In this document: in pieces, positions 1 to 4,804 of the stretch | Numbering within the stretch: position 1 is the stretch's first letter | How the letters are laid out: every line of letters begins with the position of its first letter | Source: an uncultured Bacteroidales bacterium | Lineage (GTDB): Bacteria; Bacteroidota; Bacteroidia; Bacteroidales; UBA932 | DNA: 7,019 bases | NCBI GenBank assembly: GCA_946614205.1 | Contig: CAMOGR010000168.1 | Span: forward strand, 1-7,019 | Direction of reading: 5' to 3' | Position numbers and translations under genes: made by a program | Notes under the pieces: model-generated | The model's database searches: none | What the model was told of the DNA's origin: nothing | The model's input: only the letters and a program-made list of their open reading frames with translations

Positions 1-18
1 ATTCAACCACTTAATACC

Positions 19-243
19 ATGGGCAGTTTCTGGAACAAGACAAAAGCATTTTTTGAATCGAGAGGATGGCGTATCTTCTGGTCTTTGTTTGTCATCGCTG
101 TTTTCGTTAACTTATTCGTACAGATGCTCCATCGGCCGATGGATTGGTTCCGCGTGGTCCTTCTCATCACGCTTCCCATTTTTGTCATAAGAAGAGTATT
201 CGAGATCGTGCAGGCCATTAAATCTAAAACAAAAGGCCAGTAA
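19..243 (+). CDS. Small two-helix inner-membrane protein, function unknown
   Basis: I do not recognise this 74-residue protein. It has a short amphipathic, basic N-terminus (residues 1-15, with several Phe and Lys) and two hydrophobic stretches, about residues 17-37 and 42-62. The second contains an Arg pair near its end, and the tail is Lys-rich (KSKTKGQ). This pattern suggests a small cytoplasmic-membrane protein with both ends inside the cell. The ATG at 19 gives a sensible start, but the frame stays open back to the first base of the window, so the true start may lie upstream. A rightward terminator follows directly after the TAA. The coding sequence is more AT-rich than the translation genes downstream. 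No operon partner is visible and no function can be inferred. Confidence 0.6.
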   Translation: MGSFWNKTKAFFESRGWRIFWSLFVIAVFVNLFVQMLHRPMDWFRVVLLITLPIFVIRRVFEIVQAIKSKTKGQ

Positions 244-255
244 ATTCGAATTTTT

Positions 256-286
256 CGCTCACTTCGGTGGGAGTTTTTGTTTTTTG
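256..286 (+). terminator. Intrinsic terminator after the small membrane protein gene
   Basis: A hairpin with stem CTCAC (258-262), a UUCG tetraloop (263-266) and GTGGG (267-271, one G-U wobble) is followed by AG and then two T-runs, 274-278 and 280-285. It starts 15 nt after the stop codon at 243 and is oriented to end rightward transcription. The minus strand has no comparable T-run after the hairpin, so it is probably unidirectional. Confidence 0.75.
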
Positions 287-433
287 AGCCAGCGCCATGA
301 TCCCGGCCACGATGCCGTCAATCTAGTTCCGCAGCAGTGTGGCGTTCATTCCGATAGAACGGGCAAATACCGCCACTTTTCCAAGTGTCACATCTTTCCT
401 TGGCAGTTGGATGAAACACCTCCGTGTATTCAA
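281..433 (-). pseudogene. Decayed HicB-like helix-turn-helix fragment
   Basis: Read leftward, this frame gives a stretch (about 418-326) that resembles the C-terminal DNA-binding part of HicB-family antitoxins common in Bacteroidales: LGKVAVFARSIGMNATLLRN. An in-frame amber codon (323-325) comes next, then IDG and GIMALAQK, which match the family's usual order but with the connecting residues apparently missing. An in-frame TGA at 434-436 closes the frame upstream. There is no start codon with an N-terminal HicB fold and no hicA toxin gene next to it. Seen directly: the reading frame and its stops. Inferred: homology to HicB or another Xre-like regulator, from memory of family sequences. It could be chance similarity in a non-coding spacer. 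The rest of 287-448 shows no convincing intact gene. Confidence 0.35.
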
Positions 434-448
434 TCACCACCATATAAT

Positions 449-477
449 AAAAAAACCATCACAAGGTCTTGTGACGG
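449..477 (-). terminator. Intrinsic terminator of the tRNA-Met transcript
   Basis: On the minus strand a perfect 6-bp stem (TCACAA, 474-469, with TTGTGA, 464-459) encloses a 4-nt loop. One mismatch later, two more G-C pairs extend it to 456/477. After the stem come three bases and a run of seven T (455-449 on the minus strand). It lies about 70 nt past the 3' end of the tRNA, the orientation and distance expected for ending that transcript. Confidence 0.75.
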
Positions 478-543
478 GTATATAGAGAGTTTAGTCTGTG
501 AGGCCCGAACGTAGTCGAACCAAGACTTATATGTGTTGTTTTG

Positions 544-617
544 TAGCGGGGGTGGGGCATGATCCCACGACCTCCGGATTATGAATCCGACGCTCTAACC
601 AGCTGAGCTACCCCGCC
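544..617 (-). tRNA. tRNA-Met, anticodon CAU (elongator type)
   Basis: All four arms of the cloverleaf fold. The acceptor is GGCGGGG with CCCCGCT (G1-U72 wobble). The D-stem is GCTC/GAGC with the G18-G19 pair kept in its loop. The anticodon stem is TCGGA/TCCGG with loop TTCATAA, and the T-stem is GTGGG/CCCAC. The total is 74 nt to discriminator A73, and CCA is not encoded (the next bases are CAA). The anticodon stem lacks the three G-C pairs typical of initiators, so this is an elongator tRNA-Met; a lysidine-modified tRNA-Ile(CAU) is the less likely alternative. The T-loop is odd: ATCATGC replaces the usual TTCRANY, changing positions 54 and 58 while keeping U55 and C56. It has its own promoter (670-699), a leader of about 45 nt with a small GGCC-GCA-GGCC hairpin, and its own terminator (449-477). 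Confidence 0.95.
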
Positions 618-669
618 GTATCTCTGTGGGCAGTGGGCCTGCGGCCTGCTGCGTCACGGGAACGGACTG

Positions 670-699
670 CAAAGATAGGGTAAAAATTTGAAATAGCAA
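670..699 (-). promoter_or_regulatory. Bacteroidota-type promoter for tRNA-Met
   Basis: On the minus strand, TATCTTTG (677-670) matches the Bacteroidota -7 consensus TAnnTTTG exactly. A TTG (699-697) lies 19 bp upstream of it, the spacing expected for the -33 element. Transcription would start near 663, about 45 nt before the tRNA. The -33 element lies only 8 bp from that of the divergent rplM promoter. Confidence 0.7.
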
Positions 700-707
700 G
701 CATAAAC

Positions 708-738
708 TTTGATATTTGAGAAATAATTTCTACCTTTG
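708..738 (+). promoter_or_regulatory. Bacteroidota-type promoter for rplM-rpsI-rpsB-tsf
   Basis: The -33 element TTTG (708-711) and the -7 element TACCTTTG (731-738) fit the Bacteroidota sigma-ABfr consensus with a 19-bp spacer. Transcription should start near 745, giving a 5' leader of about 53 nt before the GTG of rplM. A second TTTG at 715-718 is too close to the -7 element to be the partner. No other promoter of this quality is visible within the four-gene run. Confidence 0.75.
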
Positions 739-740
739 CG

Positions 741-760
741 TCCCCTAATTTTTAGAGGGA
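741..760. promoter_or_regulatory. Inverted repeat over the predicted rplM transcription start
   Basis: TCCC-CTA (741-747) can pair with TAG-A-GGGA (753-760) around a 5-nt AT loop, with one bulged A at 756. It straddles the predicted start near 745. It could be a protein operator, or an RNA hairpin if the real start lies upstream of 741. The function is inference. Confidence 0.25.
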
Positions 761-797
761 TCGCAATGTATTTATTAACCATTTAAAGATCAAGACA

Positions 798-1250
798 GTG
801 GACACACAAAGCTACAAGACAGTCTCCCTTAACAAAGGAACTGTGAACAAAGAGTGGGTCGTCATTGACGCGACTGATCTCGCACTTGGTCGTCTCGCCT
901 CCCGCGTGGCTCTTGTCCTCCGTGGCAAGACCAAGCCCGGCTTCACCCCCAACGTTGACTGCGGTGACAACGTCATCGTAATCAACGCGGAAAAGGTGGC
1001 TCTCGGCGGCAAGAAGATGACCGACCGCGTGTACACTCGCTACACCGGCTATCCGGGTGGCCAGCGTTTCACGACCCCCAAGGAGATCCTCGCAAAGAGG
1101 CCCGCAGAACTCGTTCGTAGGGCAGTAAGAGGTATGCTCCCCAAGAACCGTCTTGGCAGCAAGATTCTCGGCAACCTGCACGTTTATGCAGGCCCTGAGC
1201 ATCCGCACCAGGCACAGAATCCCAAAACCATCAAGTTAAACGAAATTTAA
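798..1250 (+). CDS. rplM: 50S ribosomal protein L13 (uL13)
   Basis: L13 is an early-assembling protein of the large ribosomal subunit that binds 23S rRNA. The 150-residue product carries the family signatures in order: WVVIDATDLALGRLAS (residues 20-35), the GDNVIVINAEK core (56-66), YTGYPGGQ (82-89) and the RRAVRGMLPKNRLG block (about 112-125), followed by a conserved HVYAGPEHPHQAQ tail. The start is the GTG at 798: the peptide from there (MDTQSYKT) matches the N-terminus of Bacteroides L13, and no in-frame ATG offers an equivalent start. There is no Shine-Dalgarno sequence upstream, which is normal for this phylum. It is the first gene of the translation operon, with rpsI 9 nt downstream. 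In some other bacteria L13 controls its own operon; whether it does here cannot be told from the leader. Confidence 0.97.
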   Translation: MDTQSYKTVSLNKGTVNKEWVVIDATDLALGRLASRVALVLRGKTKPGFTPNVDCGDNVIVINAEKVALGGKKMTDRVYTRYTGYPGGQRFTTPKEILAKRPAELVRRAVRGMLPKNRLGSKILGNLHVYAGPEHPHQAQNPKTIKLNEI

Positions 1251-1259
1251 ACAGAGCAA

Positions 1260-1649
1260 ATGGAACAGACACACGCCCTTGGAAGACGTAAAGCAGCTGT
1301 AGCTCGCGTTTATCTTACAGCCGGCAAAGGCAACATCACGATCAACGACCGCACTCTCGAGAACTACTTCCCCGCAGAGACTCTCCAGTACATCGTGAAC
1401 CAGCCTTTCGATGTCACCGGAACCGCTGGTCAGTTCGACGCAAAGATCACTCTCTGCGGCGGCGGCACCAAAGGTCAGGCAGAGGCAGTCCGCCTCGGCA
1501 TCTCCCGCGCTCTCTGTGAGATTGACAAGGAAGCATACCGCGCCACTCTCAAGGCAGCCGGTTTCCTCACCCGCGATGCCCGCGAGGTCGAGCGCAAGAA
1601 ACCCGGTCAGCCCGGTGCCCGCAGACGCTTCCAGTTCAGCAAACGTTAG
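1260..1649 (+). CDS. rpsI: 30S ribosomal protein S9 (uS9)
   Basis: S9 sits in the head of the small subunit, and its C-terminal tail reaches the P-site tRNA. The 129-residue product has the usual length. It shows the N-terminal GRRKAAVARV block (8-17), the central GGGTKGQAEAVRLGISRAL block (67-85) and the basic C-terminal LTRDAREVERKKPGQPGARR stretch (103-122). It ends in QFSKR, with the universally conserved terminal Lys-Arg that contacts tRNA. It starts 9 nt after rplM and is surely co-transcribed; rplM-rpsI is one of the most conserved bacterial gene pairs. The region before the ATG is A-rich with no clear Shine-Dalgarno sequence. A longer open frame overlapping its 3' half is a shadow with no family resemblance. 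Confidence 0.97.
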   Translation: MEQTHALGRRKAAVARVYLTAGKGNITINDRTLENYFPAETLQYIVNQPFDVTGTAGQFDAKITLCGGGTKGQAEAVRLGISRALCEIDKEAYRATLKAAGFLTRDAREVERKKPGQPGARRRFQFSKR

Positions 1650-1801
1650 TTATTTGTTGATTTACAGCACAGAGGCGGTTTTAAACATTCCCATGGAATG
1701 TTGCCGCCCTGCGGAAAAGGCCGGAGACCGGGAAATCCGCTACTCCGCCTTGAAGAAAAGAGGCCCGGAAGGGCACAGTTTAAAACAAGAAACAAAACAA
1801 A
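1650..1801 (+). promoter_or_regulatory. Structured 5' leader of rpsB, candidate ribosomal-protein control RNA
   Basis: This 152-nt spacer is non-coding and dense in base-pairing. Hairpin A is GGCGG (1674-1678) with CCGCC (1704-1708), capped by a perfect 8-bp stem, AACATTCC (1684-1691) with GGAATGTT (1695-1702). Hairpin B is GCGGA (1711-1715) with TCCGC (1736-1740), a purine internal loop, and CCGG/CCGG (1721-1724, 1728-1731). Hairpin C is GCCC-GGAA-GGGC (1763-1774), a GNRA-type tetraloop. Competing pairings exist: AGGCGG (1673-1678) with CCGCCT (1745-1750), GCGGA with a second TCCGC (1744-1748), and a 9-bp helix of 1678-1686 with 1778-1786. No hairpin has a T-run, so these are not terminators, and I see no good -7 promoter element. 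S2 represses rpsB-tsf in E. coli through the mRNA leader; a similar role here is inference. Confidence 0.5.
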
Positions 1802-2659
1802 ATGTCACGTACAAATTTCCAAGAACTGCTTGATGCAGGCGTTCACTTCGGACATCTTGCCCGCAAGTGGAACCCCAAAATGGCTCCCTACATCTTCGAC
1901 CAGAAGAAGGGCACCCACATCATCGACCTGCACAAGACCATCGTCAAGCTTGACGAGGCTGCCGAGGAGATGAAGATTCTGGCCAAGAGCGGCCGCAAAA
2001 TCCTCTTCGTAGCCACCAAGAAGCAGGCCAAGGACATCGTCAGCGAGAAAGCTGCAGCTGTCGGCATGCCTTCAGTCACCGAGCGCTGGGCAGGTGGTAT
2101 GCTTACCAACTTCCCCACCATCCGCAAGGCCATCAAGAAGATGGGCACCATCGACAAGATGAAAGAAGACGGCACCTTCGATAAGCTCGCAAAGCGTGAG
2201 CGCCTCCAGGTCGACCGCCAGAGGGCAAAACTCGAGAAGAACCTCGGCTCCATCCGCGACATGAGCCGTCTCCCTTCTGCAATTTTCGTCATCGACGTAC
2301 AGAAGGAGGCCAACGCCGTCAAGGAAGCCAACCGCCTCAACATTCCGGTATTCGCAATGGTTGATACTTGTTGCGATCCCACACCCATTGATTATGTGAT
2401 TCCGGCAAATGACGACGCGGCAAAGAGCATCGAGTGCATCATGAACATCCTCTGCAAGGCCATCGCCGAAGGACTTGAGGAGCGTAAGCTCGAGAAGGAC
2501 AAGGAAGCTCCCGCAGAAGAGGAGGGCGACGCCCCCAAGGCCGCTACCCGCAAGCTCCGCGCCCGCAAGGGTGCAAAGGCTGAGGAAGAGGCTCCCGCAG
2601 CCCCCGCAGCACCTGCAGCCGAGGCTCCCGCAGCCCCCGAAGCTCCCGCAGCAGAATAA
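1802..2659 (+). CDS. rpsB: 30S ribosomal protein S2 (uS2) with Ala/Pro/Glu-rich tail
   Basis: S2 is a late-assembling small-subunit protein at the head-body junction that helps dock S1. Family landmarks are clear: LLDAGVHFGH near the start (9-18), WNPKMAPYIF (23-32), ATKKQAKD (71-78), ERWAGGMLTNF (94-104) and the AIFVIDVQKE...IPVFAMVDTCCDP segment (160-193). IDYVIPANDDAAKSI (196-210) closes the fold. The protein is 285 residues, about 40 longer than E. coli S2. The extra part is a C-terminal tail from about residue 232: a basic patch (RKLRARKGAK, 250-259) and then an Ala/Pro/Glu run to the end, presumably disordered. The DTCCDP motif has an uncommon Cys pair at 190-191. The ATG at 1802 fits the family N-terminus and follows an A-rich, G-poor stretch without a Shine-Dalgarno sequence. 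tsf follows 31 nt later. Confidence 0.97.
   Translation: MSRTNFQELLDAGVHFGHLARKWNPKMAPYIFDQKKGTHIIDLHKTIVKLDEAAEEMKILAKSGRKILFVATKKQAKDIVSEKAAAVGMPSVTERWAGGMLTNFPTIRKAIKKMGTIDKMKEDGTFDKLAKRERLQVDRQRAKLEKNLGSIRDMSRLPSAIFVIDVQKEANAVKEANRLNIPVFAMVDTCCDPTPIDYVIPANDDAAKSIECIMNILCKAIAEGLEERKLEKDKEAPAEEEGDAPKAATRKLRARKGAKAEEEAPAAPAAPAAEAPAAPEAPAAE
2588..2639 (+). repeat. In-frame 19-bp direct repeat in the rpsB tail
   Basis: An identical 19-bp segment (GAG followed by GCTCCCGCAGCCCCCG) occurs at 2588-2606 and 2621-2639. The offset is 33 bp, so the repeat preserves the frame and encodes EAPAAP-type units at residues 263-280. A shorter echo (GCTCCCGCAGC) follows at about 2642-2652. It looks like recent slippage or duplication in low-complexity coding DNA. 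Confidence 0.7.
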
Positions 2660-2690
2660 TTGTTCCATTTAACTCTAAAGAGATAAAGCT

Positions 2691-3686
2691 ATGGCTATTA
2701 CAGCAGCAGACGTAATGAAGTTACGCAAGATGACTTCCGCTGGTATGATGGATTGCAAGAAGGCCCTCGAAGAGGCTGAAGGCAACTTCGAGAAAGCCAT
2801 CGGCATCATCCGCGAGAAGGGCAAGATGGTCGCCGCCAAGAGGGCAGACCGTGAGACCTCCGAAGGTGCCGTCAAGGCTCGTATCGCAGGTGGAAAGGGT
2901 ATCCTGGTATGCCTTGGCTGCGAGACTGACTTCGTCTCCCGCAACTCCGACTTCCAGAATCTTGCCGAGGCTATCGCAGACGTGGCTATCGCCAACTGCC
3001 CTGCAGACCTCGAAGGCCTGAAAGCCTGCAAGATGGCTGACGGTTACACCGTGGAAGAGGCCGTCGAGGCTCAGACCGGCAAGACCGGTGAGAAGCATGT
3101 CCTGGTAGGATACGCCCTCGTCGAGGCTCCCTTCGTCGCCGAGTACATCCACAAGATCAACGGCAAGCTTGGTGCTCTCGTAGGCTTCAACAAGCCCGTT
3201 TCCGAGGCACTCGCCAAGGGTGTTGTCATGCAGGTCGCATCCATGAACCCCGTCTCCATCGGCGTCGCCGACTGCCCTCAGAGCGTACTGGACGAGGAAA
3301 AGACCGTGGCCATCCAGAAGACCAAGGACGAAATGGTCCAGAAGGCTGTCGATGCAGCTCTCAAGAAGGCCGGCATCAACCCCGCCCACGTTGACAGCGA
3401 GGATCATATCGAGTCCAACACCGCAAAGGGTTGGCTTACTCCCGAGCAGGCTGACAAGGCTCGCGAAATCATCAAGACCGTCGGCGCCGAGAAGGCAGCT
3501 TCTCTCAACGAGGTCATGATTGAGAACATCGCAAACGGCCGTGTCCAGAAGTTCCTCAAGGAGCAGACTCTCGAGGAGCAGGACTACCAGATGAGCGACG
3601 AGAAAATCAGCGTCAAGGATGCCATCGCAAAGGAAGACAAGGAGGCGAAGATTGTTGCCTTCAAGCGCTTCTCTCTTGCCGACTAA
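2691..3686 (+). CDS. tsf: Translation elongation factor Ts
   Basis: EF-Ts is the guanine-nucleotide exchange factor that recycles EF-Tu-GDP. The 331-residue protein starts with the UBA-like domain (residues 1-50), including LRKMTSAGMMDCKKALEEAEG (11-31). The exchange motif TDFVSRN (79-85) follows, with Asp80 and Phe81 at the positions that disturb the Mg2+/nucleotide site of EF-Tu in the E. coli complex. The core continues through YIHKINGKLGALV (152-164) and the MQVASMNP segment (180-187). The C-terminal end (VKDAIAKEDKEAKIVAFKRF, 308-327) is the usual EF-Ts closing strand. It is longer than E. coli EF-Ts (283) but, as I recall, similar to Bacteroides proteins. It is 31 nt after rpsB, the classical rpsB-tsf pairing. 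The long antisense frame across it is a codon-bias shadow. Confidence 0.97.
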   Translation: MAITAADVMKLRKMTSAGMMDCKKALEEAEGNFEKAIGIIREKGKMVAAKRADRETSEGAVKARIAGGKGILVCLGCETDFVSRNSDFQNLAEAIADVAIANCPADLEGLKACKMADGYTVEEAVEAQTGKTGEKHVLVGYALVEAPFVAEYIHKINGKLGALVGFNKPVSEALAKGVVMQVASMNPVSIGVADCPQSVLDEEKTVAIQKTKDEMVQKAVDAALKKAGINPAHVDSEDHIESNTAKGWLTPEQADKAREIIKTVGAEKAASLNEVMIENIANGRVQKFLKEQTLEEQDYQMSDEKISVKDAIAKEDKEAKIVAFKRFSLAD

Positions 3687-3701
3687 GCAACTTCTGCAAC
3701 G

Positions 3702-3738
3702 AAACAGGCCGGGTACCTTTTGGGTGCCCGGCCTATTT
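3702..3738. terminator. Strong hairpin between convergent tsf and nitroreductase genes, probably bidirectional
   Basis: AGGCCGGG (3706-3713) pairs perfectly with CCCGGCCT (3727-3734). The stem continues inward through TACC with GGGTG (one bulge) to a TTTT loop. Beyond one mismatch, AAA (3702-3704) pairs with TTT (3736-3738). The T-run is short on both strands (ATTTGTAT rightward, TGTTTCG leftward), so termination probably relies on stem strength. It lies 19 nt after the tsf stop and 34 nt beyond the stop of the leftward gene, so it can serve both. Confidence 0.75.
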
Positions 3739-3768
3739 GTATGCAAGAAACCGTCACTTAAGCAGCTT

Positions 3769-4404
3769 CTAAAGCAGCAGGTCTTCCTGTCTGATCTTGG
3801 GTACGAAGTGCGTGCCGTCGCGGCGATAGTAGCGCAGGTCGGAGCCTTCGGGAACCTCTACGAGTTCGATGCGGTCGGTCCCTTTGCCTATGGCCAGCAC
3901 GGCCAGCGGCTCGAGGGGAAGGTTCAGGAGTTCCTGTACCTCTGAATGATTGAAAGCGCGGACAATCAGGGCGTTGAGTCCGATTTCCACGGCCTTGAGC
4001 GCCATGCTCTGCAGCGCAATCCCGAGGTCGATGTCTACCGAAGGCGACTCCGGTTCGGTACAGCACACGATGATGAATGCCTGCGGCTCGGTGCCCGGAA
4101 CGGGAAGGTGCAGCTCGGGAAGATATGCGCCGAAGTGCAGCAGGCGGCAGAAGTCGGCGCCCCCTCCTGCGGCGTCAAGCAGCTTGAAGCGGAAGCGCTG
4201 GGCGTTTTTGCTTGACGCAATCTTGGGATTGACGCTGACGATGGCCTCCAGCTGCCTGGTGGCCACGATGTACGAGCTGTCGAAGCCCCTGTGGCTGCGG
4301 TTCCTGAGAAGAAGGGTGTCAAGGGATGGGGTGTTGCGCCGGACTACTGTCCGGGAGCCGCTGCGAAGGGCTTCTTCGCGTCTTTCAATGTAGTTGTCTG
4401 CCAT
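3769..4404 (-). CDS. Nitroreductase-family flavoprotein
   Basis: The 211-residue product fits the nitroreductase (FMN-dependent NAD(P)H oxidoreductase) family. RNRSHRGF (34-41) is the N-terminal R-x-S-x-R phosphate-contact motif for FMN, and SSKNAQRF (64-71) is the equivalent of the SxxNxQPW motif. VDIDLGIALQSMALKAVEIGLNALI (123-147) is the long helix before the GL turn, and LAVLAIGKGTD (167-177) is the C-terminal strand and loop. It ends with VPKIRQEDLLL, a tail I associate with Bacteroidales members. No signal peptide is seen, so it should be cytoplasmic. The substrate is unknown; the family includes nitro-compound, quinone and enone reductases. The ATG at 4404 lies 20 nt inside the end of the upstream gldH-like gene, implying translational coupling as the last gene of the holB group. 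Confidence 0.9.
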   Translation of the reverse strand: MADNYIERREEALRSGSRTVVRRNTPSLDTLLLRNRSHRGFDSSYIVATRQLEAIVSVNPKIASSKNAQRFRFKLLDAAGGGADFCRLLHFGAYLPELHLPVPGTEPQAFIIVCCTEPESPSVDIDLGIALQSMALKAVEIGLNALIVRAFNHSEVQELLNLPLEPLAVLAIGKGTDRIELVEVPEGSDLRYYRRDGTHFVPKIRQEDLLL

Positions 4405-4804
4405 GATTTCTGCTGCATATAAGCCCCAGGCCGCGCATGCGCTGCGGTTCCTGCGGTATGGTTACCGAGATGCTCCAGCGGCCGTATTCCGACGGCACCA
4501 CGCCGCTTCGGTATCGGACCCGCACCGAGTCGGCGGGGTAGTAGACCGTTTCGGAGAAATACCTGCCGGAAGGGGAGCGCCAGACTACCTGCAGGGGGAA
4601 GCTTACAAGCGTGTCCCGGCGCAGCAGCGGCTTGTCGACGACGGTGTAGAATGATATGTCGTAGGACGACAGGGAATCGGTCATCTCGATCTCGAAGGAA
4701 TACTCTCCGCTCCCGCCGGAACGCTGGAAATACTCACGCGCCACGGGCTCCCGGCAGGAGGCCAGCAGCATGAGGACGGCGAGCAGGGGAGCGGCCCTGC
4801 GCAT
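4385..4804 (-). CDS. gldH: GldH-like lipoprotein
   Basis: This 139-residue protein has a lipoprotein signal: MRR, a hydrophobic run (4-15), and lipobox LASC with Cys17 as the lipidated residue. It is predicted to be anchored in the cell envelope. The mature part is a single small beta-rich domain with TDSL (42-45) and alternating hydrophobic strands, ending in a WSISV strand (110-114) and an RGLGLI segment (124-129) as in GldH proteins. GldH is needed for gliding in Flavobacterium, but homologs occur in non-gliding Bacteroidales, where the role is unclear. The assignment rests on lipobox, size, the end motif and position after a PSP1/RicT gene, a neighbourhood I associate with gldH in this phylum; overall similarity is weak. 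Its ATG shares one base with the upstream TAA (TAATG). The last residues overlap the nitroreductase start by 20 nt. Confidence 0.65.
   Translation of the reverse strand: MRRAAPLLAVLMLLASCREPVAREYFQRSGGSGEYSFEIEMTDSLSSYDISFYTVVDKPLLRRDTLVSFPLQVVWRSPSGRYFSETVYYPADSVRVRYRSGVVPSEYGRWSISVTIPQEPQRMRGLGLICSRNHGRQLH

Noticed and set aside
284..514. Rightward 76-codon open frame in the spacer before the tRNA
   Set aside because: Its composition is not protein-like, it runs through the tRNA terminator and starts in the T-run of the upstream terminator. The opposite strand shows a more convincing HicB-like trace.
497..525. CGAAC-containing stretch between the tRNA and its terminator as a dispersed intergenic repeat
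   Set aside because: It contains two CGAAC copies and resembles short repeats seen in other genomes, but one instance in a single window cannot establish a repeat family.
1649..1656. Possible -7 promoter element just after rpsI
   Set aside because: TTTG is present but the leading TA is missing (GT instead), and no -33 partner is evident.
1674..1774. Terminator between rpsI and rpsB
   Set aside because: The hairpins are not followed by T-runs and no good promoter follows before rpsB, so a regulatory leader is the better reading.
1411..1833. Ser/Arg-rich open frame overlapping rpsI and the rpsB leader
   Set aside because: It is in a different frame from rpsI, has low-complexity composition and runs into the rpsB start; it is a shadow.
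2721..3746. Long antisense frame (341 codons) across tsf
   Set aside because: tsf on the plus strand is a clear full-length EF-Ts; the antisense frame is produced by its strong codon bias and has no recognisable domains.
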